Assembly (NCBI GenBank): GCA_035771165.1
Contig: JAWNZC010000421.1
Span: 3,165,001-3,229,000, forward strand
DNA length: 64,000 nt
Source: Paragorgia papillata
Lineage: Eukaryota > Cnidaria > Anthozoa > Scleralcyonacea > Coralliidae
Reading direction: 5' to 3'
The notes below the pieces were generated by a model. The model saw only the letters and a list, made by a program, of their open reading frames with translations. It ran no database searches and was not told the DNA's origin. This document shows, in pieces, positions 12,001-27,290 of this stretch (position 1 is the stretch's first letter; each line of letters starts with the position of its first letter). Position numbers and translations under genes: made by a program.

Positions 12001-12185
12001 TGCCCGCTACAAATAGACCGTCACCTTTTAAATTTCTTACGATGTGGAATCTTGGAGCAAACACCTCGGAAGAAGAAGATGAACCGCCGAGTGAGATGTA
12101 CCAAGTTTGTATTTGGGCAAGATGGAAGAATGAAGATTTCAAACAATTCTTTAAATATCACGAAGATCTTGAAAATGCTTCCTAA
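1..12185 (+). CDS. LRRK1: LRRK1-like ROCO protein kinase (Roc-COR-kinase-WD40), 5'-partial
   Basis: Sixteen exons join in frame: 1-148, 393-560, 845-1114, 1250-1409, 2015-2238, 2682-2841, 3743-4020, 5205-5340, 5649-6072, 6546-6726, 7302-7532, 7688-7912, 8661-8997, 9454-9641, 10402-10530, 10893-12185 (stop TAA). They give 1516 residues; the N-terminus (ankyrin/LRR part expected in LRRK1) lies upstream. Exon 1 opens inside the Roc P-loop (TTLLAALCNKP) and has the switch-I-like STVGIVVDEW. Exon 2 carries WDLAGQ (switch II) and exon 3 VGTHAD. COR runs over exons 4-8. The kinase has a glycine loop GSGGAGEVFLG (about residue 627), VAIK, IIYRDLKSDN, DYG in place of DFG (as in LRRK proteins) and GTPGFQAPE. 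The C-terminal exons resemble the LRRK1 WD40-like domain, including the end VCIWARWKNEDF. Family members are GTP-regulated Ser/Thr kinases; mammalian LRRK1 phosphorylates Rab7A in endosomal traffic. LRRK1 fits better than LRRK2 because of LSDYGISR, GTPG(F/Y)QAPE and the C-terminal match. Orthology is inferred from remembered family sequences. Confidence 0.93.
179..355. repeat. (CTCA)n microsatellite
   Basis: A nearly pure ACTC/CTCA tetranucleotide array in the first visible LRRK1-like intron. The Thr-His-Ser open frames it makes are an artefact of the repeat. Confidence 0.97.
573..815. repeat. (GTGAA)n pentanucleotide array
   Basis: AGTGA units, pure at the left (573-670) and decaying into GTGGA/GTGAG variants to the right. 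The same pentamer family recurs at 7933-8592 in a later intron of the same gene. Confidence 0.95.
1420..1540. repeat. (CCCTT)n pentanucleotide array
   Basis: Period-5 CCCTT tract directly after the exon ending at 1409; it passes into the CCTT array. Confidence 0.95.
1540..1978. repeat. (CCTT)n microsatellite with spaced TTAGC interruptions
   Basis: About 440 bp of pure CCTT. The only interruptions are TAGC at 1721, 1842 and 1967, spaced 121 and 125 bp apart, which suggests block duplication of a 120-bp segment. Confidence 0.95.
2324..2370 (-). repeat. Hammerhead-like repeat core (imperfect)
   Basis: The minus strand shows CTGATGA, an extra A, stem GACGC/GTGTC around a 9-nt loop, then GAAAC and GTT. 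The extra base between core and stem II and the lack of a clear stem III make activity doubtful. A degenerate copy on the plus strand is near 31362-31400. Confidence 0.35.
2871..3160. mobile_element. Palindromic non-autonomous element with 40-bp terminal tandem repeat
   Basis: Three copies of a 40-bp unit beginning GTGTAGGCAGTG start at 2871, 2911 and 2951. The last is followed by an inverted repeat that returns through CTAAAACACTGCC near 3150. The centre holds two opposed copies of a TGATGAAGG...GAAACGTC motif (3011-3045 on minus, 3046-3080 on plus with CTAATGA). Its end sequence AACACTGCC...CGCAGCAC also occurs in the elements at 22215-22395 and 31290-31515. It lies in a LRRK1-like intron. 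Confidence 0.55.
3333..3369 (-). repeat. Hammerhead-like repeat core (imperfect)
   Basis: The minus strand shows stem I GCT/AGC, CTGATGA, an extra T, a perfect stem GTTGC/GCAAC with loop GAGAT, then GAAACGTT. There is no loop for stem III, so cleavage as a monomer is unlikely. Confidence 0.35.
3466..3519 (-). ncRNA. Hammerhead ribozyme, type I, inside a LRRK1-like intron
   Basis: Read on the minus strand from 3519 to 3466, the order is: stem I 5' strand TCAC; core CTGATGA; stem II GTGTG, extended by CAAGC/GCTTG across one mismatch and closed by TTT, with CACAC; core GAAA; short stem III CAAATTTG (CA/TG with an AATT loop); TA before the expected cleavage site; stem I 3' strand GTGA. Every conserved hammerhead position (CUGAUGA, GAAA, the 15.2-16.2 C-G pair, U16.1, H17=A) is filled and stem II sits directly on the core. 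Short stem III type I hammerheads are known from Penelope-like retroelements and animal retrozymes. No reverse transcriptase is visible nearby, so this is probably a lone repeat copy. It is antisense to LRRK1. Confidence 0.6.
4068..4220. mobile_element. Short inverted-repeat element in LRRK1-like intron
   Basis: Left arm ATCAAACACGAGTTTGAGTG and right arm around AACGAGTGTTTGATCTTG are inverted copies, as are TTTCATCAGGGG (about 4092) and CCCCTGATGAAAC (about 4178). The element is about 150 bp with no coding capacity and lies just after the exon ending at 4020. Confidence 0.5.
4542..5146. mobile_element. Large foldback palindrome (about 600 bp) in LRRK1-like intron
   Basis: Left arm from AGACTATGTGCACAC (4542) through TAACGTTTCCGAG, AAGTGTTTATGAAACG and CCCAGTAAGTCATT-type sequence is repeated in reverse to TGTGCACATAGTCT (5146). 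Arms are about 290 bp with small indels and meet near 4850. A 15-bp direct repeat TGAATTATTAATGAG lies outside at 4386-4400 and 5176-5190. A diverged relative is at 30655-30905. It is likely a foldback or MITE-type element. Confidence 0.6.
5356..5620. repeat. GGT- and GAT-trinucleotide tracts
   Basis: GGTGGT/GATGGT tract at 5356-5440 and GATGAT tract at 5582-5616, both in the intron 5341-5648. Non-coding. Confidence 0.85.
6120..6312. mobile_element. MITE with AAGGCCTGGCCAAACGC terminal inverted repeats
   Basis: AAGGCCTGGCCAAACGCTTT at 6120 is exactly inverted at 6293-6312. The interior is built from TTCAACAT-type units, also inverted. About 193 bp, no coding capacity. Confidence 0.7.
6354..6451. 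mobile_element. Short (98-bp) inverted-repeat element
   Basis: TTAACTCCTTGACT at the left and GAGTCAAAGGTTAA at the right are imperfect inverted ends; the inside has GAGTAAAATCGTCTGG. I recall similar sequence as common in anthozoan genomes, which could not be checked here. Confidence 0.5.
6467..6526 (+). pseudogene. 5S rRNA-derived fragment (3' half)
   Basis: The stretch contains GAAGTTAAGC, then GGCTAGTACT and GGATGGGTGACC in the order and spacing of the internal control region (A box to C box) of animal 5S rRNA. The 5' third and the 3' terminal stem are missing, so this is not a working gene. It ends about 20 bp before the exon at 6546. It could be a 5S pseudogene or the head of a SINE3-type element. 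Confidence 0.7.
6747..7240. repeat. 41-bp minisatellite, about 12 copies
   Basis: Unit begins GACCCACTAGTGTGTTTACT and ends ACACTAACCT. Copies alternate mainly between GACCC and GACCT starts. It fills most of the intron between the kinase N-lobe exons ending at 6726 and starting at 7302. Confidence 0.95.
7933..8592. repeat. Inverted pentanucleotide array (AGTGA then TCACT)
   Basis: 7933-8393 is an AGTGA/GTGGA-type array. At about 8396 the strand switches and 8396-8592 is the complement (TTCACT/CTCCA). Together they can form a hairpin of roughly 190 bp arms inside the intron between kinase exons. Confidence 0.9.
9660..9830. repeat. Purine/GT-rich low-complexity tract
   Basis: GGAGAGAGGAGG and GAGGGGGTGG-like sequence in the intron 9642-10401. 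The remainder of that intron shows nothing I recognise. Confidence 0.6.
10563..10830. repeat. Pyrimidine-rich tract before the last LRRK1-like exon
   Basis: Degenerate CCTTCC/TCTCTC sequence, strongly strand-asymmetric, ending about 60 bp before the acceptor of exon 10893. Confidence 0.75.
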
Positions 12186-12748
12186 TTTAATCTCCTTGCC
12201 CATTTTCGTTTTCAAATTCGACTTTATATTCCATTATATTTGAAAGTCATTCAACTTTACAGAAAATGCAGAGTTTCGGAAAAGTTTTTTTTTAATATAC
12301 CGAATCTGAACAGTTTTCAAGCACACTAAAAACCATTGGAAAATGTGCCTTTTTAATAGAACATGTTAAATTATTTGCGAGGTGATAATAGTAGCTGATA
12401 GCAGTAAATAGTAGTTGTAATCGTTATAAATTCGTAGAAAATTCTCCCCATAGGGGCGACGCGACTTCAATTATTAGCATATTGTAGTTTAGCATTATGA
12501 GCTTATATGAGAGTAACATTTGTAGATAATATTACCAAAACTTTTAACAATTTTATCCAACGTAGCAAAGCTAGTGGTTTCAAAATTAATAAGAATTAGT
12601 CTATATTGATGTATATATAAATATACTTTAATACCAGCAAAATAGATGGGAGTAGCTTATATGTGTGTGTATATATATATAGTCAACAAAGTTAATTAAT
12701 CAAGATTTTTAGATAAAGTGGTAAAAACCATAAGCGACAATTTATGCA

Positions 12749-12754
12749 AATAAA
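12749..12754 (+). terminator. Candidate LRRK1-like polyadenylation signal
   Basis: An AATAAA hexamer lies 564 bp after the LRRK1-like stop and just before the 17-bp minisatellite. 12186-12748 is AT-rich with no coding potential and is best read as 3'UTR. The assignment is tentative. Confidence 0.35.
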
Positions 12755-12784
12755 GTAAGAACCGTTTCATCTTGTCGAGTTTAT

Positions 12785-13135
12785 CTAAGAGAGGTGTCCG
12801 CTTGAGAGAGGTGTCCGCTTAAGAGAGGTGCCCGCTTAAGAGAGGTGCCCGCTTAAGAGAGGTGTCCGCTTAAGAGAGGTGTCCGCTTAAGAGAGGTGTC
12901 CGCTTAAGAGAGGTGCCCGCTTAAGAGAGGTGTCCGCTTAAGAGAGGTGCCCGCTTAAGAGAGGTGTCCGCTTAAGAGAGGTGTCCGCTTAAGAGAGGTG
13001 TCCGCTTAAGAGAGGTGTCCGCTTAAGAGAGGTGTCCGCTTAAGAGAGGTGTCCGCTTAAGAGAGGTGTCCGTTTAAGAGAGGTGTCCGCTTAGGAGAGG
13101 TGTCCGCTTAAGAGAGGTGTTCACGTTTATGAGAG
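12785..13135. repeat. 17-bp minisatellite, about 20 copies
   Basis: Unit GAGAGGTGTCCGCTTAA, with GTGCCCGC variants, runs with almost no drift until 13100. It lies between the convergent 3' ends of the LRRK1-like and FBP genes. 13136-13409 holds only FBP 3' sequence. Confidence 0.97.
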
Positions 13136-13271
13136 GTGCTATTTTTTGTGTTTTCTGCCGCGCAGGACTCGAAATAGCCGGCGCTAAAACCTGTCACGAA
13201 AAAAACTGCTGAATTTTACAACATTGCAAATCACGCCCAATTCGATGCTAACGTATTTCTTACCACGAAAT

Positions 13272-13299
13272 TTTATTACTCTAGTCTCTATTTTTTATT
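13272..13299 (-). terminator. Candidate FBP polyadenylation signals
   Basis: Two AATAAA hexamers on the minus strand (complement at 13272-13277 and 13294-13299) lie 111-138 bp beyond the FBP stop codon, a normal distance for a short 3'UTR. Confidence 0.4.
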
Positions 13300-13409
13300 T
13301 AGTGGTCATTCTCCCATTCCCAAGAAAAAAGTTTCTGGGTCATTCTCTCCAGTTTCCAAGATCAATCCAAGCACGAGTCAAGTCTCTGTGAGGAGAATAT
13401 TACAGGTAC

Positions 13410-16400
13410 TTATTGTTTTACAAATGACAAATAATCTTTGACATCTTCAGTTGATCCTATAATTATTGGAGCTCGCTCGTGAATTGTTTGGGGAACAATA
13501 TCTAAAATATTCTTCTTTCCGGTTGTCGCCATTCCTCCTGCTTGAGTGATGATGAAAGCCATTGGATTACATTCGTACATAAGACGAAGCTGGAAAAGAA
13601 AAGAGTTTATTAGAGGATCGTTATTTATTTTTCTGAAAACATTTAATTTTCAAATGTAACTTGTTTGACGCAACGTTAATGCCGTTGAAACAACTGGCCA
13701 TTTCCCAAAAGAGTGGAAGACTGGTGACGGGTTAGGAACGCTAGGGTACTTGGTAGCGTAAGGACAATGAAACTGTCCCTCCAAACGATCCCAATTACCC
13801 TGGCGTTCCTAACCCGTCACCAGTCTTCAACTCTTTTGGGAAATGGCCAATTGTTGCGAGCCATTACAGTTAAGAAATAGAAAATGGCCGCCCGTGTTTA
13901 TATAGCCTGATGCAAACACGAGAGTGAGTTGGGAGAATTCGAAAGTTTATGTGAACCCGAGCCGCAGGCGAGGGTTTACATAAGTACTTTCGAATTCTCC
14001 CAACTCACTCGAGTGTTTGCATCAGGTTATATAAACACAGGGCATCCATTTTCTATTTCTTTTATGAAATAAGGCTAAAAAATGAGCCGTGACATCACAA
14101 CCGTGTTTACATAGCCTGATATAAACACGGTAATTGACCAATCACAGCGTGCGTAAGACGCAACCTATTTTATAATGTGTAATATGCTATGCAATGATCA
14201 AGATCGTTGCGAGAACTTGTACGAACCATTGCAGTGTGTAACAAGTTGCACGAGCCATTGCAGCGTTGTAACATGCTGTGCAATGGTCAATATTGTTGCG
14301 AGACAAGTGGCATGAACCATTGCATCTAGTGTATTTTCATTCTTTCTTTTCAATCTTAGGGGGCTTTCCATTTACACGGTTAGACCGGTCAGTCCGGTCA
14401 AATGGAACACGATTCGTTTGAGATTTAGGACGGTCAGACTGGAAAATGTGGTCCTAATCAAAAGCAAGTACATTCTGGCCGGACTGACCGGTCTAACCTT
14501 GTCAATTGGAAAGCGCCCTAATAAGTCTCCCTCGCAGTCGTTAGAGTCGGTCCCAAACTCGATCCTAACAACGGCTGCCAGGGAGACCTAAGATCCGGGG
14601 TATTACAATACTTTACGTTCTGGCCTACCTTCCCTTTTGGACTCTTGCTGTTTGCAGGGTACATAAAAATGCCACCATACACCAGCGTTCTGTGCATGTC
14701 AGACACCATTGATCCCACGTAACGTGCACCATATGGTGCCTTGCCATCCTAGAAAATAGAACATTTACTACTTGCATCTAAACAGTAACATGTCATGATG
14801 ATTGAGATTAGTACACTGGATGGGGTGGGATGGAAGGGTGGGATGGAAGGAAGGGTGGGATGGATGGAAGGGTGGGATGGAAGGGTGGGATGGAAGGATG
14901 AGATGGAAGGATGGGATGGGATGGAAGGGTGGGATGGAAGGGTGGGATGGGATGGAAGGGTGAGATGGGATGGAAGGGTGGTGGGATATGATTGAAGGAT
15001 GGAAGGGTGGGATGGGATGGGTGGAAGAGTGGGATGGAAGGGTGGGATGGGATAGGATGGAAGGGTGGGATGGGATGGGTGGAAGGGTGGGATGGGATGA
15101 ATGGGTGAGATGGATAACAAACCTACCTTAGGATTCTTTACTGACTCAACATAATCTTTTGTGGCTTGGTCAAAGTATTTGTAATATCCTTCATTTATAC
15201 TGTAGATCTTTCCACGAGGCTTTATTTTGATGTCATGATCAGTTAACACAAACTCGCCAAGTGACTAACAAAATTAAACAATATATAGTGTTAACTGAAT
15301 ATTTAAAAAAGTAGCGTTCTTTCTATAAAATATTCCAGTCCTTGATCTTGACTATATTCCATTGCCATCTAGGCTGTCTGGCAGTTCTTTCTTTCTTTGA
15401 GGAGTATGCTGGACATCCTGGGGCAACTGCTCCAGAAATATCTGTCCAGTAGCTGCCATTTGCTGAAGTTCTATAGAGTGGCGTACTTAAAGGGCAAACA
15501 CTTTTTTTCAGGGAGCCATGGAAAGTACAGTACACTTACAGGGTCAAGTGTGAAGCCATTAACACCATTCCCAGTGCTGAGAACTACCATTGTCGCACTA
15601 CCATACAAGGCATAACCAGCAGCAACAAAATCACGACCCGGTACCAATGCATCCTTGTGCATTATTGGACCTTGGGAAGGCTAGAGAAATACCAAACAGA
15701 GAATAAGGTAAATACTTTGATTTCTACTATTTTTATTTTTAACATTTTATTGACCATGTATTGGACATTTTGCTAATTACTCAGAGTTTCATGTGGTATA
15801 AGACAATGACCAGGTGATGGCTTTTTATTGGATTCCAGTTTCTTTGATGATGCTGTTGTGTGCTTTGACTTTGGAAGTTTGCTTTTTTGACAGTTTTAAT
15901 CCACACGTGCCAAAGATTTCTAATTTGCAAGATGAAAATGGAACTCTGGACCTTAATGATGGTGTCATTAAATCATGTTCAGTCACTACAATGCATCTTG
16001 GTCTTAAGAATTAACAGATTATTTGGACCACTGCATTGATGATGTCCCACAAGAAAATGTGAATAACCCACAAGTAATCTACCTTTTTAGCAATGCCAAA
16101 AATAGAGCCAATGGATACAAGACATTCAATATTTGATGAACCATCCAATGGATCAAAGTAGACGATATATTTGCCTTGTTGCTCTGTTTCCACTTCAATT
16201 ACATTATCATTCTCTTCAGATACCAACAAACATGTCTGAAATGATGACTTCATCATGTTTATAAATAACTCATCAGCAATAACATCGAGCTTCTGCTGTG
16301 TTTCACCTTGGACATTAGTTACTCCTGATATGCCATATCTGTAAGTAAAATAAGATATCTAGTATGCTTAAATCTATGCTACCTCCCAGGGCCAGGGGGG

Positions 16401-17429
16401 GGGGGGTATGTACTGTGTTATAAGGTGTCTGGTTTTGAAGCTCAGATGTCTGGGATACATGGTGTATAGAACATCTACATGGTATTTTGGTCTGGAATAG
16501 GTTGTGGATGCATGGTGATCACTCCAGTGTATCATTCACTGATCACTCACACCGATCATTTACACCAATCATCACTCACACCGATCATTTACACCAATCA
16601 CTCACACTGATCATTTACACCAATCTGATCACTTATACCAATCACTCACACTGATCAGTCATACGGATCGCTCATACCATATACCAATCACTCGCACTGA
16701 TCAGTCACATGGATCACTCATACCCACAGTAATTGGTGTAAGCTGTAGTGGTATCCCTACCAGATTTGTATTAATTTTGTATGTTTATTTACTAATGGTG
16801 AAGTATAATAAATAAATAAATAAATATCATACACCAATCACTCACGCCAATCACTTGAACACTGATCACTCCTGCTGATCAGTCACAAAGATCACTCATC
16901 TAAGCACCAATCACTCACACACATGTCTGCAACGTGTGTAAGCTTATATATACAATAAGTATAGGTTAGTGACCGAAACCGAGGTCACTACGCTGGTTAT
17001 TAACCCCGAGGGCTGCAGGCCCGAGTTTTAAAGCGATATAGTAGGTCATTTAATATGCAAGGTCAATAACCTATTTATTAACCGCAGCACATCAAAGATA
17101 ATTTATGCATGAATAAACTAATATATGTTATTGCATTGTATATTATATTATAGTATAACTATGTTATTGTATATGTACTGTACATGTTATATAATGTATA
17201 CATGTACTACATTATGTACAGCATTATAATTATCTATAACTTTCAGAGTTAACCCTCAACTGCATACTTACAATTTAGCAATTCCTGCTTTCCTTACAGC
17301 GGTAGACACGGCTTTAATTGCTGTCATAAGAGCATTAAGAAGCTGAGTTAGATCACCAGTTGCCTTGGCATGTTTATGTTGTTCATTTAACACAAAACGA
17401 GTCAAGGTCATGCAATTGGAATCAACCAT
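13410..17429 (-). CDS. FBP1: Fructose-1,6-bisphosphatase, complete
   Basis: Six minus-strand coding exons join in frame: 17272-17429 (ATG at 17427-17429), 16083-16338, 15540-15680, 15127-15264, 14629-14748, 13410-13589 (stop TAA at 13410-13412). The product is 330 aa, close to the usual 335-340. It hydrolyses fructose-1,6-bisphosphate to fructose-6-phosphate, the committed step of gluconeogenesis, in the cytosol. Visible motifs are KLDV (Asp71, equivalent to Asp74 of the human enzyme), SEEN (Glu94/Glu95), the metal-binding FDPLDGSSN (Asp115, Asp118), [17 protein letters not shown] and YECNPMAF (Glu277). All expected catalytic acids are present. Animals usually have one or two paralogues, so the symbol marks the family and not which vertebrate copy. 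Introns carry inverted-repeat elements and a GGATG-rich minisatellite (14817-15115). The gene is transcribed away from ALDH7A1, so the two probably share an intergenic promoter region. Confidence 0.97.
13689..13856. mobile_element. MITE in FBP last intron
   Basis: CTGGCCATTTCCCAAAAGAG and the following GACTGGTGACGGGTTAGGAA are inverted at 13808-13850. About 168 bp with about 55-bp arms. Confidence 0.7.
13873..14060. mobile_element. Inverted-repeat element in FBP last intron
   Basis: AGAAATAGAAAATGG at 13873 is inverted at about 14046-14060, with inner matching arms GCCTGATGCAAACACGAG and GGGAGAATTCGAAAGT. A shorter related hairpin (CCGTGTTTA...TAAACACGG) follows at 14100-14131. Confidence 0.65.
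14357..14520. mobile_element. MITE with TAGGGGGCTTTCCA-type ends in FBP last intron
   Basis: Left arm TAGGGGGCTTTCCATTTACA and GGTTAGACCGGTCAGTCCGG are inverted at 14478-14520 (ending AAAGCGCCCTA). TTA-like flanks are compatible with a target duplication. Confidence 0.65.
14817..15115. repeat. GGATG/GGAAGGGT minisatellite in FBP intron
   Basis: Array of GGGATGGAAGGGT-type units with period multiples of 5, in the intron 14749-15126. It ends a few bases before the exon starting at 15127. Confidence 0.92.
16395..16406. repeat. G12 homopolymer in FBP intron
   Basis: Run of 12 G in the large first coding intron of FBP. Confidence 0.95.
16520..16930. repeat. Degenerate CACTCACACCGATCA-type repeat
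   Basis: Irregular units mixing ATCACTCACAC and GATCATTTACACCA in FBP intron 1, interrupted by a TAAA microsatellite at 16807-16826. Confidence 0.8.
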
Positions 17430-18021
17430 CTTGATTCAAAGACTGTTAGACTACAAACACCAAAAAAATAAATTAGTAGCATTCATCTCGCATTCATACA
17501 TAAAAGTTATGTAATCAAGATTTTATTGTATGTAATTAAATATATAAAATAGCAATAATTTGATTTAACTTTCGACAAAAGGACAAAGTTAACTCCTAGT
17601 TTTTATAATGTAGAAAAATTAATGAATCTAAAATTAAATAAAGTATTTAAACATGTAAAAAAACTGACCTGAGCTAAGACGGAAGATGTGAACTTTGACA
17701 CGTTGTGAACCTTCTAAATTTATATACTTGTACTTTTAGATAAGTCAGGGTGGGGTGAGTAGGGGCTATACGTTTTCTATAAATAACTAAATACGTTCCT
17801 TTCATAAATCTTTTTTAGTAGTTTAATGGACGTAAGGGTACACTTAAATTTCTTTTATTTAATTTAATCATAAAATTATATTTCTATATTTATTTTTTAT
17901 TTGTTTTTGTCTCTATAAATCAAGTATCCCACCCCACCCTCCTAATTTGTAGATATCCACGCCTTCTTCACACCCATTTATCCCGCGTGGATTCCACGTG
18001 TGTTCAATTATCTCCACCAAC
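17430..18021. promoter_or_regulatory. Divergent intergenic region between FBP and ALDH7A1
   Basis: The two start codons face away from each other across 592 bp of AT-rich sequence, so both core promoters should lie here. I see no unambiguous TATA box or conserved operator. The call rests on gene arrangement alone. Confidence 0.45.
17451..17668 (-). other. Possible 5'UTR intron of the FBP gene
   Basis: On the minus strand, upstream of the FBP start codon, a CAG|GTCAGT donor (exon edge 17669) and a TTTGTAG acceptor (exon edge 17450) could define an intron placed wholly in the 5' leader. This is inferred from splice-like sequence only; cDNA would settle it. Confidence 0.3.
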
Positions 18022-25700
<7,679 letters not shown>

Positions 25701-25807
25701 ACTGTTACTCGCTGGAATAACTGTAAACGTCAGAATACTATTCCCAGTGAGTTCTCTATATATAACTGGAGTCCTGGTCATTGACCAGGCAAAGATTGGA
25801 GTCAAGC

Positions 25808-26319
25808 GTGGCGGACATTGTTAGGCCTGAAGTACGTATAGTTCCAGTCTCCTACGCGGTCTTTTGACTGGCCAGCTCAGCAACTGAAATATTTTGTTTT
25901 AAATACAAACTTGAAATCGTGTTCTACTGATATTCCTATTTGGTCAGACAAATAATTTACCAATTACCAATTCCACCAATTACCAATGACCAATCGTGCA
26001 TGTAAAGTGACAAAAATCGCCTTGCATTTACATAAATATTGAAAACAATATTAACGAGCGTGGACGACTGGAACTATATGTACTTTACGTACTTCAGACA
26101 CATTGTCAACTAGCCTGGTACCCTAGCCCAATTTCAAAAGAAATGTGGGCCAGGTAACCACTAATTACAATCTCGCGTCATTCAGGGCTAAATCCACTTG
26201 TGCGTCTGCGCATGCCTTAAATCCGCGAACGTTTCAACCAATAGGAAAGCAGAAATCTTTAGTGGTTACCTAGGCTAATTGTCAACCTCGTACCCAGGGT
26301 CCTACATTGTCCGCCACAA
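25808..26319. mobile_element. Nested inverted-repeat elements between ALDH7A1 and the dehydratase gene
   Basis: GTGGCGGACA (25808) mirrors TGTCCGCCAC (to about 26319). Inside it, GAAGTACGTATAGTTCCAGTC (25828, split here by a few mismatches in the partner) mirrors GACTGGAACTATATGTAC (26066). A further pair CTAGCCTGGTACCC/GGTTACCTAGGCTA spans 26112-26279. The layout suggests insertion of one element inside another. The rest of 25701-27290 shows no gene. Confidence 0.5.
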
Positions 26320-26876
26320 ATATATCACTCCAGTTCTATATACTGGCTGTTCCTAGATTTTTGTGTCAGTTCCGTAATTTCTGTATTAAGCTCTTTTTAT
26401 TTTCACAGTGTACTCTTTTTTCAGATTTTTTTGCAGCAATCGATCAACGTTCAACTTCATAGATAATATAAATCTTGCCAGAGACCATGAACTTTCGGTT
26501 CGGTTGTTGTAATATTTATTTGCAGTTTTTTTAGTTCTGACTATTGAGAAATATTGAGTATAGAAAAATGTAGGTAAGAACAATGACATTAAATTGTAGA
26601 AATACATTGCCGGGAATGTAAAACAGTAATGATGGTCCATAGAAGAATTCGAAATACTGTCAAAAAAGCTTTAGTCTTTGGGCGAGGAGTAGCAAAGAAT
26701 CCATCACCAGGAAATAATATTTTCGAAGTTTTAGTTTTAGTGACGTTTTATTTTGTAAAACTAACGACATACCGTGCAACAAGTTGAACTCGCTGGCCTG
26801 TACATATCTGTGATCAACTTTTTTTTTCATGAAAATCCGTGCAGTACTTTGTGAGATATGCTGGCGATAGACGAGA

Positions 26877-27073
26877 CAAACAAACAAACAAACAAACAAA
26901 CAAACAAACAAACAAACAAACAAACAAACAAACAAACAAACAAACAAACAAACAAACAAACAAACAAATAGACAGACAGACAGACAGACTGACTGTGGAC
27001 AGACAGACCAGACCAGACCAGACCAGACCAGACCAGACCAGACCAGACCAGACCAGACCAGACCAGACCAGAC
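26877..27073. repeat. (CAAA)n, (GACA)n and (GACCA)n arrays
   Basis: Three adjacent pure arrays: CAAA 26877-26968, GACA 26970-26989, GACCA 27006-27073. They lie about 220 bp upstream of the dehydratase start codon, in or near its promoter. Confidence 0.96.
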
Positions 27074-27290
27074 AACCCCAGTCTAGTTTCTAGGCCTTGC
27101 GCGCGGTGACGCGGGAAATAAATTAAAGTAATATTGGGCATTTAACTCGATTACATGTGGTCGTGTGCAATGGAGACATTTATTTTCGTTTGTTCTGTTC
27201 CAATCTAATTCTACGAACTGGCATTCGAGAATTTCCTCTCCAGCTTTGGAACCGTTTCACGTTTCGTTGGTTCAACCTTCTTGGCAAATT

